A stretch of 64,000 nucleotides of DNA, from positions 2,353,001 through 2,417,000 of the forward strand of contig NZ_JAPEOS010000002.1 in NCBI RefSeq assembly GCF_026340975.1. The letters are read 5' to 3'. Under the pieces are notes generated by a model, which worked only from the letters and a program-made list of their open reading frames with translations, was not told where the DNA came from and searched no databases. The translations under genes were made by a program, and so were the position numbers. Origin of the DNA: Streptomyces sp. NBC_01214. GTDB taxonomy: Bacteria > Actinomycetota > Actinomycetes > Streptomycetales > Streptomycetaceae. Positions 41,790 through 52,161 of this stretch are shown here, one piece after another. Numbering within the stretch: the stretch's first letter is position 1; every line of letters begins with the position of its first letter.

Positions 41790-42932
41790 ATGCAACGACG
41801 CATCTTCGACGCCGACCACGAGGCGTTCCGCGAGACCGTGCGCACCTTCCTCAGCAAGGAGGTGCTGCCGCACTACGAGCAGTGGGAGAAAGACGGCATC
41901 GTCAGCCGCGAGGCCTGGCGCGCCGCGGGCCGGCAGGGGCTGCTGGGCCTCGCCGTGCCGGAGGAGTACGGCGGCGGCGGGAACACCGACTTCCGCTACG
42001 CCGCCGTGATCGCCGAGGAGTTCACCCGCGCGGGCGCCCCCGGCCTGGCCATCGGCCTGCACAACGACATCATCGGGCCCTACCTGACCTCGCTCGCCAC
42101 CGAGGAGCAGAAGCGCCGCTGGCTGCCCGGCTTCTGTTCCGGCGAGACCATCACCGCCATCGCGATGACGGAGCCGGGCGCGGGCTCCGACCTCCAGGGG
42201 ATCCGGACCACCGCCGAGGACCGCGGCGACCACTGGGTGCTGAACGGCTCCAAGACCTTCATCTCCAACGGCATCCTCGCCGACCTGGTGATCGTGGTCG
42301 CCAAGACCACCCCCGAGGGCGGGGCGCACGGCCTGTCGCTGCTGGTCGTCGAGCGCGGCGCGGAGGGCTTCGAGCGCGGCCGCAACCTCGACAAGATCGG
42401 CCAGAAGTCCCAGGACACCGCCGAGCTGTTCTTCAACGACGTGCGCGTCCCGAAGGAGAACCTGCTCGGCGAGCTGAACGGCGCCTTCGTCCACCTGATG
42501 ACCAATCTCGCGCAGGAGCGGATGGGCATCGCGATGGCCGGCATCGCCGCCGCCGAGCACCTGCTGGAGATCACCACCCAGTACGTCAAGGAGCGCGAGG
42601 CCTTCGGCCGTCCGCTGGCCAAGCTGCAGCACATCCGGTTCGAGATAGCGGAGATGGCCACCGAGGTCGCCGTCACCCGGACCTTCCTCGACCGCTGCAT
42701 CACGGACCACTCGAACGGCGAACTGGACCACGTACACGCCTCGATGGCCAAGTGGTGGGCCACCGAGCTGCAGAAGCGCGTCGCCGACCGGTGCCTGCAA
42801 CTCCACGGCGGCTACGGCTACATGACCGAATACCGGGTGGCCCGGGCCTTCACCGACGGCCGCATCCAGACCATCTACGGCGGCACGACCGAGATCATGA
42901 AGGAGATCATCGGCCGTTCGCTGCTCGGCTGA
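41790..42932 (+). CDS. Acyl-CoA dehydrogenase (FadE-like)
   Basis: 380 residues. FAD-binding AMTEPGAGSDLQGI and WVLNGSKTFISNG, and the end IYGGTTEIMKEIIGRSLLG. The position of the medium-chain catalytic Glu is Gly here, so the base is probably the Glu in NLAQERMGIA, as in isovaleryl- and long-chain-type enzymes. That hints at a branched or long substrate, which fits the racemase-like gene at the front of the operon. A 15-bp tandem repeat follows the stop. Confidence 0.92.
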   Translation: MQRRIFDADHEAFRETVRTFLSKEVLPHYEQWEKDGIVSREAWRAAGRQGLLGLAVPEEYGGGGNTDFRYAAVIAEEFTRAGAPGLAIGLHNDIIGPYLTSLATEEQKRRWLPGFCSGETITAIAMTEPGAGSDLQGIRTTAEDRGDHWVLNGSKTFISNGILADLVIVVAKTTPEGGAHGLSLLVVERGAEGFERGRNLDKIGQKSQDTAELFFNDVRVPKENLLGELNGAFVHLMTNLAQERMGIAMAGIAAAEHLLEITTQYVKEREAFGRPLAKLQHIRFEIAEMATEVAVTRTFLDRCITDHSNGELDHVHASMAKWWATELQKRVADRCLQLHGGYGYMTEYRVARAFTDGRIQTIYGGTTEIMKEIIGRSLLG

Positions 42933-42936
42933 CCTT

Positions 42937-43011
42937 CCCCGTGGACACCTTCCGCGTGGACACCTCCCCCGTGGAGAACTCCCCCTTGGACACCTCCCCC
43001 GTGGACACCTC
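42937..43011 (+). repeat. 15-bp degenerate tandem repeat, about five copies
   Basis: Units of the form CCCCGTGGACACCTC fill the gap between the acyl-CoA dehydrogenase and the thiolase, ending 15 bases before the thiolase GTG. Three copies differ by one or two bases, and one is a base short. Confidence 0.85.
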
Positions 43012-43026
43012 CGAAAGGCTTGACCA

Positions 43027-44241
<1,215 letters not shown>

Positions 44242-44292
44242 TCAGCCCTGTTCCCCCTGCCCACCGGACCTTCCGAAACGAAAGCAGTGACC

Positions 44293-46464
44293 ATGAGCGA
44301 GTCCACCACGATCCGCTGGGAACAGGACGAGACCGGCGTCGTCACCCTGATCCTCGATGACCCGGGCCAGTCCGCCAACACGATGAACCAGGCCTTCAAG
44401 GACTCCATCGCGGCGATCGCCGACCGCGCCGAGGCCGAGCAGGACTCCATCCGCGGCATCATCTACACCTCCGCCAAGAAGACCTTCTTCGCGGGCGGCG
44501 ACCTCAAGGACGTGATCCAACTGCGCCCCGAGCACGCGCAGATCGCCTTCGACACCGGCACCGAGATCAAGCGCTCCCTGCGCCGGATCGAGACCCTCGG
44601 CAAGCCCGTCGTCGCCGCCATCAACGGCGCGGCCCTCGGCGGCGGTTACGAGATCGCCCTCGCCTCCCACCACCGCGTCGCCCTCGACGCGCCGGGCTCC
44701 AAGATCGGCCTGCCCGAGGTCACCCTCGGCCTGCTCCCCGCTGGTGGCGGTGTCACCCGTACCGTGCGCCTGATGGGCATCGCCGACGCGCTGCTCAAGG
44801 TGCTGCTGCAAGGGACCCAGTACACCCCGCAGCGCGCCCTGGACAACGGTTTGGTGCACGAACTGGCCGCCACCCCCGAGGAGATGCTGGCCAAGGCCCG
44901 CGCCTTCATCGACGCGAACCCCGAGTCGAAGCAGCCCTGGGACGTACCCGGCTACAAGATCCCGGGCGGTACGCCGTCCAACCCGCGGTTCGCCGCCAAC
45001 CTCCCGGCCTTCCCGGCCAACCTGAAGAAGCAGCTGAACGGGGCCCCGTACCCGGCCCCGCGCAACATCCTGGCCTGCGCCGTCGAGGGCTCCCAGGTGG
45101 ACTTCGAGACCGCGCTGACCATCGAGGCCCGCTACTTCACCGAGCTGGTCACCGGTCAGACCGCCAAGAACATGATCCAGGCGTTCTTCTTCGACCTCCA
45201 GGCCGTCAACGCGGGCCGCAGCCGCCCGCAGGGCGTGGAGCCCCGCACGGTGCGCAAGGTCGCCGTCCTCGGCGCCGGGATGATGGGCGCGGGCATCGCC
45301 TACTCCTGCGCCCGCGCGGGCATCGAGGTGGTGCTGAAGGACGTCACCGCCGAGGCCGCCGCCAAGGGCAAGGCGTACTCCGAGAAGCTGCTCGACAAGG
45401 CGCTCTCCCGGGGCCGGACCACCGAGGCGGGGCGCGCCGAACTGCTCGCCCGGATCACCCCGACCGCCGACGCCGCCGACCTCGCGGGCTGCGACGCCGT
45501 CATCGAGGCCGTCTTCGAGGACACCTCCCTCAAGCACAAGGTGTTCCAGGAGATCCAGGACGTCATCGAGCCGGACGCGCTGCTGTGCTCCAACACCTCC
45601 ACGCTGCCCATCACGGGCCTCGCGGAAGGGGTTGCGCGGCCGGTCGACTTCATCGGACTGCACTTCTTCTCGCCCGTGGACAAGATGCCGCTGGTGGAGA
45701 TCATCAAGGGGGAGCGGACCGGCGACGAGGCCATCGCCCGCGCCTTCGACCTGGTCCGCCAGATCAACAAGACCCCGATCGTGGTCAACGACTCGCGCGG
45801 CTTCTTCACCTCCCGCGTCATCGGCCAGTTCATCAACGAGGGCGTCGCGATGATCGGCGAGGGCGTCGAGCCCGCCTCGATCGAGCAGGCCGCCGCCCAG
45901 GCCGGTTACCCGGCCAAGGTGCTCTCGCTGATGGACGAGCTCACCCTCACCCTGCCGCGCAAGATCCGCAACGAGACCCGCAAGGCCTTCGAGGCCGAGG
46001 GCAAGGCGTGGACCGAGCACCCCGCCGACGCGGTCATCGACCGCATGGTGGACGAGTTCGGCCGCCCCGGCCGCAGCGGCGGGGCCGGCTTCTACGAGTA
46101 CGACGAGGCGGGCAAGCGCGCCCGCATCTGGCCGGGCCTGCGCGAGCACTTCGCCAAGCCGGGGTACGAGATCCCGTTCGAGGACATGAAGGAGCGGATG
46201 CTCTTCTCGGAGGCCCTGGACACCGTCCGCTGCCTCGACGAGGGCGTGCTCACCTCGATCGCCGACGCCAACATCGGCTCCATCATGGGCATCGGCTTCC
46301 CGGCCTGGACGGGCGGCGTGATCCAGTACATCAACGGCTACGAGGGTGGCCTGCCCGGTTTCGTGGCCCGTGCCCGCGAGCTCGCCGACCAGTACGGCGA
46401 GCGCTTCATCCCGCCGGCCTCGCTGGTCGCGAAGTCGGAGCGCGGCGAGACCTACGCGGACTGA
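44293..46464 (+). CDS. FadB-like enoyl-CoA hydratase / 3-hydroxyacyl-CoA dehydrogenase
   Basis: 723 residues with two enzyme halves. The crotonase half has KKTFFAGGDLKDVIQL and INGAALGGGYEIAL. The dehydrogenase half starts with VAVLGAGMMGAGIAYSCARA (NAD site), then ALLCSNTSTLPIT and GLHFFSPVDKMPLVEII with the catalytic His. It catalyses hydration and oxidation in beta-oxidation, handing 3-ketoacyl-CoA to the upstream thiolase. ATG 44293 chosen; GTG 44287 gives two more residues. A perfect 15-bp hairpin terminator follows. Confidence 0.94.
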   Translation: MSESTTIRWEQDETGVVTLILDDPGQSANTMNQAFKDSIAAIADRAEAEQDSIRGIIYTSAKKTFFAGGDLKDVIQLRPEHAQIAFDTGTEIKRSLRRIETLGKPVVAAINGAALGGGYEIALASHHRVALDAPGSKIGLPEVTLGLLPAGGGVTRTVRLMGIADALLKVLLQGTQYTPQRALDNGLVHELAATPEEMLAKARAFIDANPESKQPWDVPGYKIPGGTPSNPRFAANLPAFPANLKKQLNGAPYPAPRNILACAVEGSQVDFETALTIEARYFTELVTGQTAKNMIQAFFFDLQAVNAGRSRPQGVEPRTVRKVAVLGAGMMGAGIAYSCARAGIEVVLKDVTAEAAAKGKAYSEKLLDKALSRGRTTEAGRAELLARITPTADAADLAGCDAVIEAVFEDTSLKHKVFQEIQDVIEPDALLCSNTSTLPITGLAEGVARPVDFIGLHFFSPVDKMPLVEIIKGERTGDEAIARAFDLVRQINKTPIVVNDSRGFFTSRVIGQFINEGVAMIGEGVEPASIEQAAAQAGYPAKVLSLMDELTLTLPRKIRNETRKAFEAEGKAWTEHPADAVIDRMVDEFGRPGRSGGAGFYEYDEAGKRARIWPGLREHFAKPGYEIPFEDMKERMLFSEALDTVRCLDEGVLTSIADANIGSIMGIGFPAWTGGVIQYINGYEGGLPGFVARARELADQYGERFIPPASLVAKSERGETYAD

Positions 46465-46472
46465 CCGCGCGG

Positions 46473-46508
46473 CACCCCCGGGCCCGCCCGTGAGCGGGCC
46501 CGGGGGTG
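46473..46508. terminator. Bidirectional hairpin terminator
   Basis: CACCCCCGGGCCCGC (46473-46487) pairs perfectly with 46494-46508 around a six-base loop, nine bases after the FadB-like stop and nine bases after the end of the convergent minus-strand gene. It is suited to stop both transcripts. Confidence 0.85.
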
Positions 46509-46517
46509 TCCTTCCGG

Positions 46518-47192
46518 TCAGCCCGCGAACGCGGCCAGGTGGGCGAACAGCCCGTGCTGGCGGGCGCCGTCCGGGGCGGACCAGCCGGCCAGGATCCGTC
46601 CCGGTGCGCCGTCCCCGGCGGGGACGGGACCGTCGTGCAGCACGCGGGGCACGGTCAGGGTCGCCACCGGGCCTTCCTGACCCGCCGGGCCGATGGTGAC
46701 GAGGCTCGCGTCGGCGGTGTCCGTCACGGTCCCGGGGCCGGTCAGGCCCTGCGGCACCCCGGCCCCCTCGGTAAGGACCTCGACCGTCGGGTCGGGGACG
46801 CCGCTCTCGTTCTGGTCCTGGGCCGTCGTGCGGCCCGCCAGCAGGGCCAGCAACTGCTCGACCAGGACGACGTCGTGGGTCCCGTCGTAGATCCAGCGAC
46901 GGCCCAGCACACCGTGCTCGGAGGTGCCGATGAGGCCGTCCCCGGCCCCCTCGAGCGGGGCCCCGCGGTAGGTCAGCGGGACCAGGTAGGTCACCGGCCC
47001 GTCCCCGGCGGCGTCGGTGACCACCATGAACTCGATGCCCACCTCGCCCTCGGGGTCGTCGAGCCGGAAACCGCCGGCCTTGGCGAGCTGCGGGGTACCC
47101 GTGCCGCCCCGGTACCAGGGGCGGCGGGGCAGCCAGCCGGCCAGGAGTTCGAGCTTGCCGGGCGACATGGTGGTGCGGTGAATGACAGCCAT
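46518..47192 (-). CDS. Maltokinase N-terminal-cap-like protein
   Basis: 224 residues. MAVIHRTTMSPGKLELLAGW, PEGEVGIEFMVVTD, VTYLVPLTYRGAPLEGAG and GTSEHGVLGRRWIYDGTHD match the cap found at the N-terminus of actinobacterial maltokinases (Pep2/Mak). The kinase itself is absent, so the cap stands alone; such stand-alone caps are often annotated as glucan branching-like proteins. It is 10 bases downstream of the MerR gene and so probably in its operon. The function is unknown. Confidence 0.75.
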   Translation of the reverse strand: MAVIHRTTMSPGKLELLAGWLPRRPWYRGGTGTPQLAKAGGFRLDDPEGEVGIEFMVVTDAAGDGPVTYLVPLTYRGAPLEGAGDGLIGTSEHGVLGRRWIYDGTHDVVLVEQLLALLAGRTTAQDQNESGVPDPTVEVLTEGAGVPQGLTGPGTVTDTADASLVTIGPAGQEGPVATLTVPRVLHDGPVPAGDGAPGRILAGWSAPDGARQHGLFAHLAAFAG

Positions 47193-47202
47193 GATCCACA
47201 AA

Positions 47203-47988
47203 CTACCCGGGCGGCAGGAGCGTCGACCGGTCGCGCGACCCGGCTTCCGCCTCGGCTTCCGCCTCCGGTTCCGAGGCGAACGCCGCCCGCAGTTCCTCCC
47301 GTAGCGACCGCTGGAAGGCCGTCACCAGCGCCTGGACCACCATGGGCTGCATGTGCGCCGACAGCGCCTTCATCGACTCCACCCGCTCCGGATCGCTCTC
47401 GCCCTCCGTGAACGGCCCCCACACCTCGTCCCGGAACAGGGCCGTCAGCTCGTGCGCCGCCGACCTGGTGTGCTCCATCAGCACCCGGCGCGCCGCCAGG
47501 ATCGTCTCGTGGGCGATCGGTACGTCGAGCAGCGCGACCCCGAGCCGCAGCAGCCCCACGTCCACCCGGAACCCGTCCCCCGAGGCGGCGAGCACGTTCA
47601 TCGCCGTCAACCGCCGGACATCGGTGTCCGACAGGCTCCGCCCCGCCCGCTTCTCCAGCTCCTCCCGCGACACATCCTGGGCCGCGTCCGGAGCCCAACT
47701 GGCCACCATCGCCCGGTGGATGGCCAGGTCATGGGCGCTCAGGTCGTCGGGCAGCGCGTCCAGATAGCGCTCGATGGCGGACAGGGTCATGCCCTGGTGC
47801 TGCAGCTCCTCGATCAGTGCCAGCCGGGACAGGTGTTCCGGCCCGTAGTGCCCCACCCGACGAGGGCCGATCACGGGAGGGGGCAAAAGCCCGCGGGTGC
47901 TGTAGAAACGAACGGTGCGCACGGTGACGCCCGCCCTGGCCGCCAGCTCGTCGACGGTGAGCATCGGCTCGGGTGCCTGGTCGGCCAT
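47203..47988 (-). CDS. MerR-family transcriptional regulator
   Basis: 261 residues. The N-terminal MerR helix-turn-helix is LTVDELAARAGVTVRTVRFY, then STRGLLPPPVIG and HYGPEHLSRLALIEELQHQG. The C-terminal about 170 residues are a helical ligand-type domain without metal-binding Cys. It diverges from an acyl-CoA synthetase gene over an 85-base gap with a palindrome, so it probably senses an acyl compound and controls that gene. It ends in a Glu/Ala repeat and a basic tail. Confidence 0.9.
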   Translation of the reverse strand: MADQAPEPMLTVDELAARAGVTVRTVRFYSTRGLLPPPVIGPRRVGHYGPEHLSRLALIEELQHQGMTLSAIERYLDALPDDLSAHDLAIHRAMVASWAPDAAQDVSREELEKRAGRSLSDTDVRRLTAMNVLAASGDGFRVDVGLLRLGVALLDVPIAHETILAARRVLMEHTRSAAHELTALFRDEVWGPFTEGESDPERVESMKALSAHMQPMVVQALVTAFQRSLREELRAAFASEPEAEAEAEAGSRDRSTLLPPG

Positions 47989-48026
47989 CGTCTGCGCCTC
48001 GCTCTCTGCTCCACAGCTTGGGTTCA

Positions 48027-48039
48027 ACAGTATTGCTGT
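48027..48039. promoter_or_regulatory. Palindrome in the MerR / acyl-CoA synthetase promoter region
   Basis: ACAGTATTGCTGT (ACAG-N5-CTGT) lies between the divergent start codons, 35 bases before the synthetase ATG. MerR proteins bind such sites between widely spaced -35 and -10 boxes; it is the likely operator. Confidence 0.5.
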
Positions 48040-48073
48040 CGCACCAACGATGTGAAACGGCGAGGAGCTGCCC

Positions 48074-49927
48074 ATGCCCACGAATCTGAGACTGCCCGGA
48101 CGACCTGAAGAGGTCACCCTGCCGGCCCTGCTGGCCCGCAACGCCGCCGAGCACGGGGAGCTGCCCGCCCTCTCCTGGCGGGCCGGCCCCGACGCCGCCG
48201 AGTGGACGACCCTCACCTGGAGCGAGGTGCGCCGCAAGGTCGCCGTCCTCGCCTCCGGATACGCCGCCCTCGGCGTCGAGCGCGGCGAACACGTGCTGAT
48301 GGTGATGGGCAACCGACCCGAGCACTGGCTCAGCGACCTCGCCCTCGTCCACCTCGGCGCCGTGCCCGTCACCGTGTACGGGACCTCCGCCCCCGAGCAG
48401 TTCGCCCACATCGCCCGGCACAGCCGGGCCCGGGTCGCCGTCGTCGAGGGCGCCCGCGAACTCGTGCGGTGGGAGCCGCTGCTGGCCGACCCGGGCCTGC
48501 CCCTGGAGCGTCTCGTCGTGGCCGAGGCCGCCGAGGCCGGCGGGCACTCCACCTACGGCTCCCTGTACTCCGGCGGGGCCCGGCTCCACCGCTCCGACGA
48601 CTTCGAGAAGGCCTGGCAGGAGACGCGCCCCGAGGACCCGCTGACCGTCGTCTACACCTCGGGCACCACCGGCGACCCGAAGGGCGTGCGGCTGACCCAC
48701 CGCAACCTCATGCTCCAGGCGATCCGCGTCGACCGGCACGTGGACCTGCCCGAGCACGCCGAGCACATCTGCTACCTGCCCTTCGCGCACATTGCCGAGC
48801 GGGTCCTCGGCATCTACCTGCCCCTGCTGCGGGCCTCGCACGTACGGCTGTGCGCCGACCCCGCCGCCGTCTCGGGGGCGGTCCGCGAGCTGCACCCGGT
48901 GCAGTTCTTCGGCGTGCCCCGGGTGTGGGAGAAGCTCGCCGCCTCGGTCCGCGCGGTCCTCGCGCAGCTCCCCGAGGGGCAGCGCGCGGCCATCGAGGCG
49001 GCCAACGACCTGGCCCGCGCCCGGGCCGCCCACCGGGAGCGCGGCGAGGAGGTGCCGGCCGCGCTCGAAGCCTCGTACGCCCGGGCCAAGGAGCAGGTGC
49101 TGGACCCGCTGCTGGGGCTGGCGGGCATGGACCGGCTGATGTGGACGGCCAGCGCCAGTGCGCCGATGCCGATCGAAGTGATCCGCTTCTGGGCCGGTTG
49201 GGGCATCACGATCATGGACGCCTGGGGGCTCACCGAGACCTCGGGCGTGTGCACGGTCAACAGCCCGGACGGCTTCCGGCTCGGCTCGGTGGGCCGCCCG
49301 ATCGAGGGGCTGGAGCTGAGGCTGGCCGAGGACGGGGAGATCCTCACGCGCGGTTCGACCGTCTTCGGCGGCTATCTGCGGCCGGACGGCTCGGTGGAGA
49401 GCGCGGCCGACCCCGAGGGCTGGTTCGCGACGGGGGACATCGGCCGGGTCGACGAGGACGGGTTCCTCTGGCTGACCGACCGCAAGAAGGAACTGATCAT
49501 CACCTCGAACGGCAAGAACGTCTCGCCCGCCCTGGTGGAGAACACGGTCAAGGAGCACCCGCTGATCGGCCAGGCCCTGGTGCACGGCGACGGCCGCTCC
49601 TACCTCGTCGCCCTGCTGGTCCTGGACCCCGAGCTGGCCCCGGTCTGGGCCGCCGCCCGGGGCGTCGAGGCGACCTCCCCGGCCGAGCTCGCCGCGCACC
49701 CCGCCGTCCGGGAGGAGATCGCCCGCGCGGTGGAGGCGGCCAACGCCCGGCTCAACCGGACCGAGCAGATCAAGCGGTACCGGCTGCTGACCGAGGAGTG
49801 GGGCCCCGAGACCGGGGAGCTCACCCCCTCGCTCAAGCTCCGCCGCCAGGTGGTCCGCGACAAGTACGGCGCACTGATCGACGGCCTGTACGAGGAGCCG
49901 TACGAGGAGCCGTACGAGACGGTGTAG
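48074..49927 (+). CDS. Long-chain fatty-acid-CoA ligase (AMP-forming)
   Basis: 617 residues. A3 motif VVYTSGTTGDPKGVRLTHRN, A5 DAWGLTETSGVC, A7 WFATGDIGRVDEDGFLWLTD and the following RKKELIITSNGKNVSP identify a FadD15/FACS-type synthetase. It should activate fatty acids for the oxidation enzymes upstream. The ATG at 48074 has GAGGAG upstream. The 3' end has a 12-bp tandem duplication encoding YEEPYEEPYE. It diverges from the MerR gene. Confidence 0.93.
   Translation: MPTNLRLPGRPEEVTLPALLARNAAEHGELPALSWRAGPDAAEWTTLTWSEVRRKVAVLASGYAALGVERGEHVLMVMGNRPEHWLSDLALVHLGAVPVTVYGTSAPEQFAHIARHSRARVAVVEGARELVRWEPLLADPGLPLERLVVAEAAEAGGHSTYGSLYSGGARLHRSDDFEKAWQETRPEDPLTVVYTSGTTGDPKGVRLTHRNLMLQAIRVDRHVDLPEHAEHICYLPFAHIAERVLGIYLPLLRASHVRLCADPAAVSGAVRELHPVQFFGVPRVWEKLAASVRAVLAQLPEGQRAAIEAANDLARARAAHRERGEEVPAALEASYARAKEQVLDPLLGLAGMDRLMWTASASAPMPIEVIRFWAGWGITIMDAWGLTETSGVCTVNSPDGFRLGSVGRPIEGLELRLAEDGEILTRGSTVFGGYLRPDGSVESAADPEGWFATGDIGRVDEDGFLWLTDRKKELIITSNGKNVSPALVENTVKEHPLIGQALVHGDGRSYLVALLVLDPELAPVWAAARGVEATSPAELAAHPAVREEIARAVEAANARLNRTEQIKRYRLLTEEWGPETGELTPSLKLRRQVVRDKYGALIDGLYEEPYEEPYETV
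49889..49918 (+). repeat. 12-bp tandem repeat at the 3' end of the acyl-CoA ligase gene
   Basis: TACGAGGAGCCG occurs twice perfectly plus half a copy, encoding YEEP repeats in the last 14 residues. In-frame and probably harmless. Confidence 0.85.
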
Positions 49928-50047
49928 CCCGGGCGCACCGGTGCGGTGGGCCGGATCCGCGCTCACCGCACCGGGGAGCGGAGGAGCTGAGAGCCGCCGC
50001 GCGGCTGTCCTGCGGCTGCGGCCCTCATCGGTCGACATGGGCTTAAA

Positions 50048-50058
50048 TGTGAATCACA
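50048..50058. promoter_or_regulatory. TGTGA-A-TCACA palindrome upstream of the BCCT gene
   Basis: A perfect 5-bp inverted repeat with a one-base centre in an AT-rich patch 52-62 bases before the likely transporter start. It could be an operator; the binding protein is unknown. Confidence 0.4.
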
Positions 50059-50109
50059 TGATGCTATGTCACGATGTGCGGTTCCAGCCCTTCGGGGAAG
50101 GGGGCTCCG

Positions 50110-51789
50110 TTGCCGGCCGATCAGCCTTCCCGCACGGACAAGGTGGTGTTCGGGGTCACCGCGGGCCTGACCCTCGCGTTCGTCCTCTGGGGCGCCGTGG
50201 CGACGGATTCGCTGGAGAGCGTGTCGAGCAGCCTGCTCGAAGGGCTCATCCACAACTGCGGCTGGGCCTTCATGCTCGCTGCCAGCGGCTTCGTCGTCTT
50301 CGCCCTCTGGCTGGCGGTCAGCCGCTACGGCCGGATCCGACTCGGTCGTGAGGACGAGGTCCCGGAGTTCCGCACCGTCTCGTGGGTCGCCATGATGTTC
50401 AGCGCCGGCATGGGCATCGGGCTCATGTTCTACGGCGTCAGCGAGCCCTTGGCGCACTACGGGACGCCCCCGCCCGGCACGCATCCGGTCGACTCGGCCG
50501 AGCGGATGCAGACGGCGATGGCCACCACCCTGTTCCACTGGACGCTCCACCCGTGGGCCATCTACGCGGTCGTCGGGCTCGCCATCGCCTACAGCACCTT
50601 CCGTCGCGACCGTCGCCAGACGATCAGTGCCGTGTTCGAGCCGCTGATCGGCGCCCGGCACGCCCACGGCGGGGCCGGCCGGGTCATCGACATCGTGGCG
50701 ATCTTCGCCACCCTCTTCGGTTCCGCCGCCTCGCTCGGCCTCGGGGCCCTCCAGATCGGCAGCGGCATCCGCGAGCTGGGGTGGATGGATTCGGTCGGCA
50801 CGGGACTCCTCGTGGCCGTCATCGCCGTCCTGACCGTCGCCTTCGTGGCCTCCGCGGTCTCCGGCGTGGAGCGGGGCATCCAGTGGCTGTCGAACATCAA
50901 CATGGTGCTCGCCCTGGTGCTCGTCGTCTTCGTGTTCATCGCCGGGCCGACCATCATCGTGCTCGACCTCCTGCCCACGTCCCTGGGCGCCTACCTCGGC
51001 GATCTCCCCCAGCTCGTCGGCCGTACCGAGGCCACCGGCGCCGGCGAGGTCGCCGACTGGCTCGGCAGCTGGACGGTCTTCTACTGGGCCTGGTGGATCT
51101 CCTGGACCCCGTTCGTCGGCATGTTCATCGCCCGGATCAGCCGCGGCCGCACCATCCGGCAGTTCATCGGCGGCGTCATCCTCGTACCGAGCACGGTCAG
51201 CCTGCTGTGGTTCTGCGTCTTCGGCGGCACGGCCATGAAGCTCCAGGAGAGCGGCGACCTCCCCCGCGAGAGCACCCCCGAGGGACAGCTCTTCGGGCTG
51301 CTCCAGCAGTTCCCCGCCGCCACCGTGATGAGCCTGCTGGTCATGATCCTCGTCGCGATCTTCTTCGTCTCCGGCGCGGACGCCGCCTCCATCGTGATGG
51401 GCACGCTCTCACAGAAGGGCGTCCTCGAACCGTCCCGACTGGTGGTCGTCTTCTGGGGAGTGGTCACCGGCGCCGTCGCGGCCATCATGCTGCTCATCGG
51501 CAACGGCGAGGGCGACGCGCTCGCCGGACTGCAGAACCTGACGATCCTCGTGGCGGCACCGTTCACCCTGGTCATGATCGGTATGTGCGTGGCACTCATG
51601 CGGGACCTGCGCCGGGACCCGCTGATCATCCAGGGCGAACGGGGCGAGGAAGCCGTGGCCGGGGCCGTGGCTGCGGGCCACGAGGAGTACGGCGGCGAAT
51701 TCGAGATCCGCATCGGCCCGTCCGGCGATCCGGAGGCCGACGCGGCCGAGCCGTCCTCCGCGTCCCCGCCACTCGACGGCCGGCGCTGA
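50110..51789 (+). CDS. BCCT-family (betaine/carnitine/choline) transporter
   Basis: 559 residues with 12 hydrophobic segments. The BCCT core is visible: SWVAMMFSAGMGIGLMFYGV in the early helices and WTVFYWAWWISWTPFVGMFI, the aromatic betaine-binding helix (TM8 type). It should import choline, betaine or carnitine with Na+ or H+. The best start is TTG 50110, with GGAAGGGGG just upstream; GTG 50074 is in frame but lacks a site. The charged C-terminal tail (Glu/Asp-rich) may be an osmosensor. It follows the acyl-CoA synthetase by about 180 bases. Confidence 0.88.
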   Translation: MPADQPSRTDKVVFGVTAGLTLAFVLWGAVATDSLESVSSSLLEGLIHNCGWAFMLAASGFVVFALWLAVSRYGRIRLGREDEVPEFRTVSWVAMMFSAGMGIGLMFYGVSEPLAHYGTPPPGTHPVDSAERMQTAMATTLFHWTLHPWAIYAVVGLAIAYSTFRRDRRQTISAVFEPLIGARHAHGGAGRVIDIVAIFATLFGSAASLGLGALQIGSGIRELGWMDSVGTGLLVAVIAVLTVAFVASAVSGVERGIQWLSNINMVLALVLVVFVFIAGPTIIVLDLLPTSLGAYLGDLPQLVGRTEATGAGEVADWLGSWTVFYWAWWISWTPFVGMFIARISRGRTIRQFIGGVILVPSTVSLLWFCVFGGTAMKLQESGDLPRESTPEGQLFGLLQQFPAATVMSLLVMILVAIFFVSGADAASIVMGTLSQKGVLEPSRLVVVFWGVVTGAVAAIMLLIGNGEGDALAGLQNLTILVAAPFTLVMIGMCVALMRDLRRDPLIIQGERGEEAVAGAVAAGHEEYGGEFEIRIGPSGDPEADAAEPSSASPPLDGRR

Positions 51790-51856
51790 CGACGGTGCCG
51801 GTCCGCGAGTAGCTCCGGCCGACGGGGGGATTGCCGGCCGGGGCAGTCTCATGGCC

Positions 51857-52138
51857 CTACACCGGCGGGCGGCCGGGTGTAGGGGTGGGCGGCGGAGCCG
51901 GCAGCGGCGGGCCGGGATCCGGCGGCAGCTTCGGGCTTCCGGAGCCGTGCTTACCCATCTTCAGCTTCCTTCCGTTGAGTCCGTAGATTCCGAGCGGGGG
52001 GAACAGGTCGACGCGGGTCGGGTAGCCGGCCTCGGCGCAGGGGATGCACAGCAGGTCCCGGCCGTGACCGTGTGCCGTCGTGCGAACGGCTTCGACCAGT
52101 TCGACCCAGCAGGCTTCACAGACGACGACGTCGGTCAT
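51857..52138 (-). CDS. Small CxxC zinc-ribbon-like protein
   Basis: 93 residues. Two CxxC pairs (VVVCEACWVEL and LLCIPCAEAG) suggest a zinc ribbon; the C-terminal third is Pro-rich (LPPDPGPPLPAPPPTPTPG). The best start is ATG 52136-52138. The upstream stop (52162) leaves 23 bases between, so it is in one operon with the next gene. No function known. Confidence 0.55.
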   Translation of the reverse strand: MTDVVVCEACWVELVEAVRTTAHGHGRDLLCIPCAEAGYPTRVDLFPPLGIYGLNGRKLKMGKHGSGSPKLPPDPGPPLPAPPPTPTPGRPPV

Positions 52139-52161
52139 CGACGTCACGTACTCGGTGGTGA

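Noticed and set aside
41790..42932. Inactive acyl-CoA dehydrogenase because Gly replaces the usual C-terminal Glu
   Set aside because: The Glu in NLAQERMGIA is at the isovaleryl-type catalytic position, so activity is expected.
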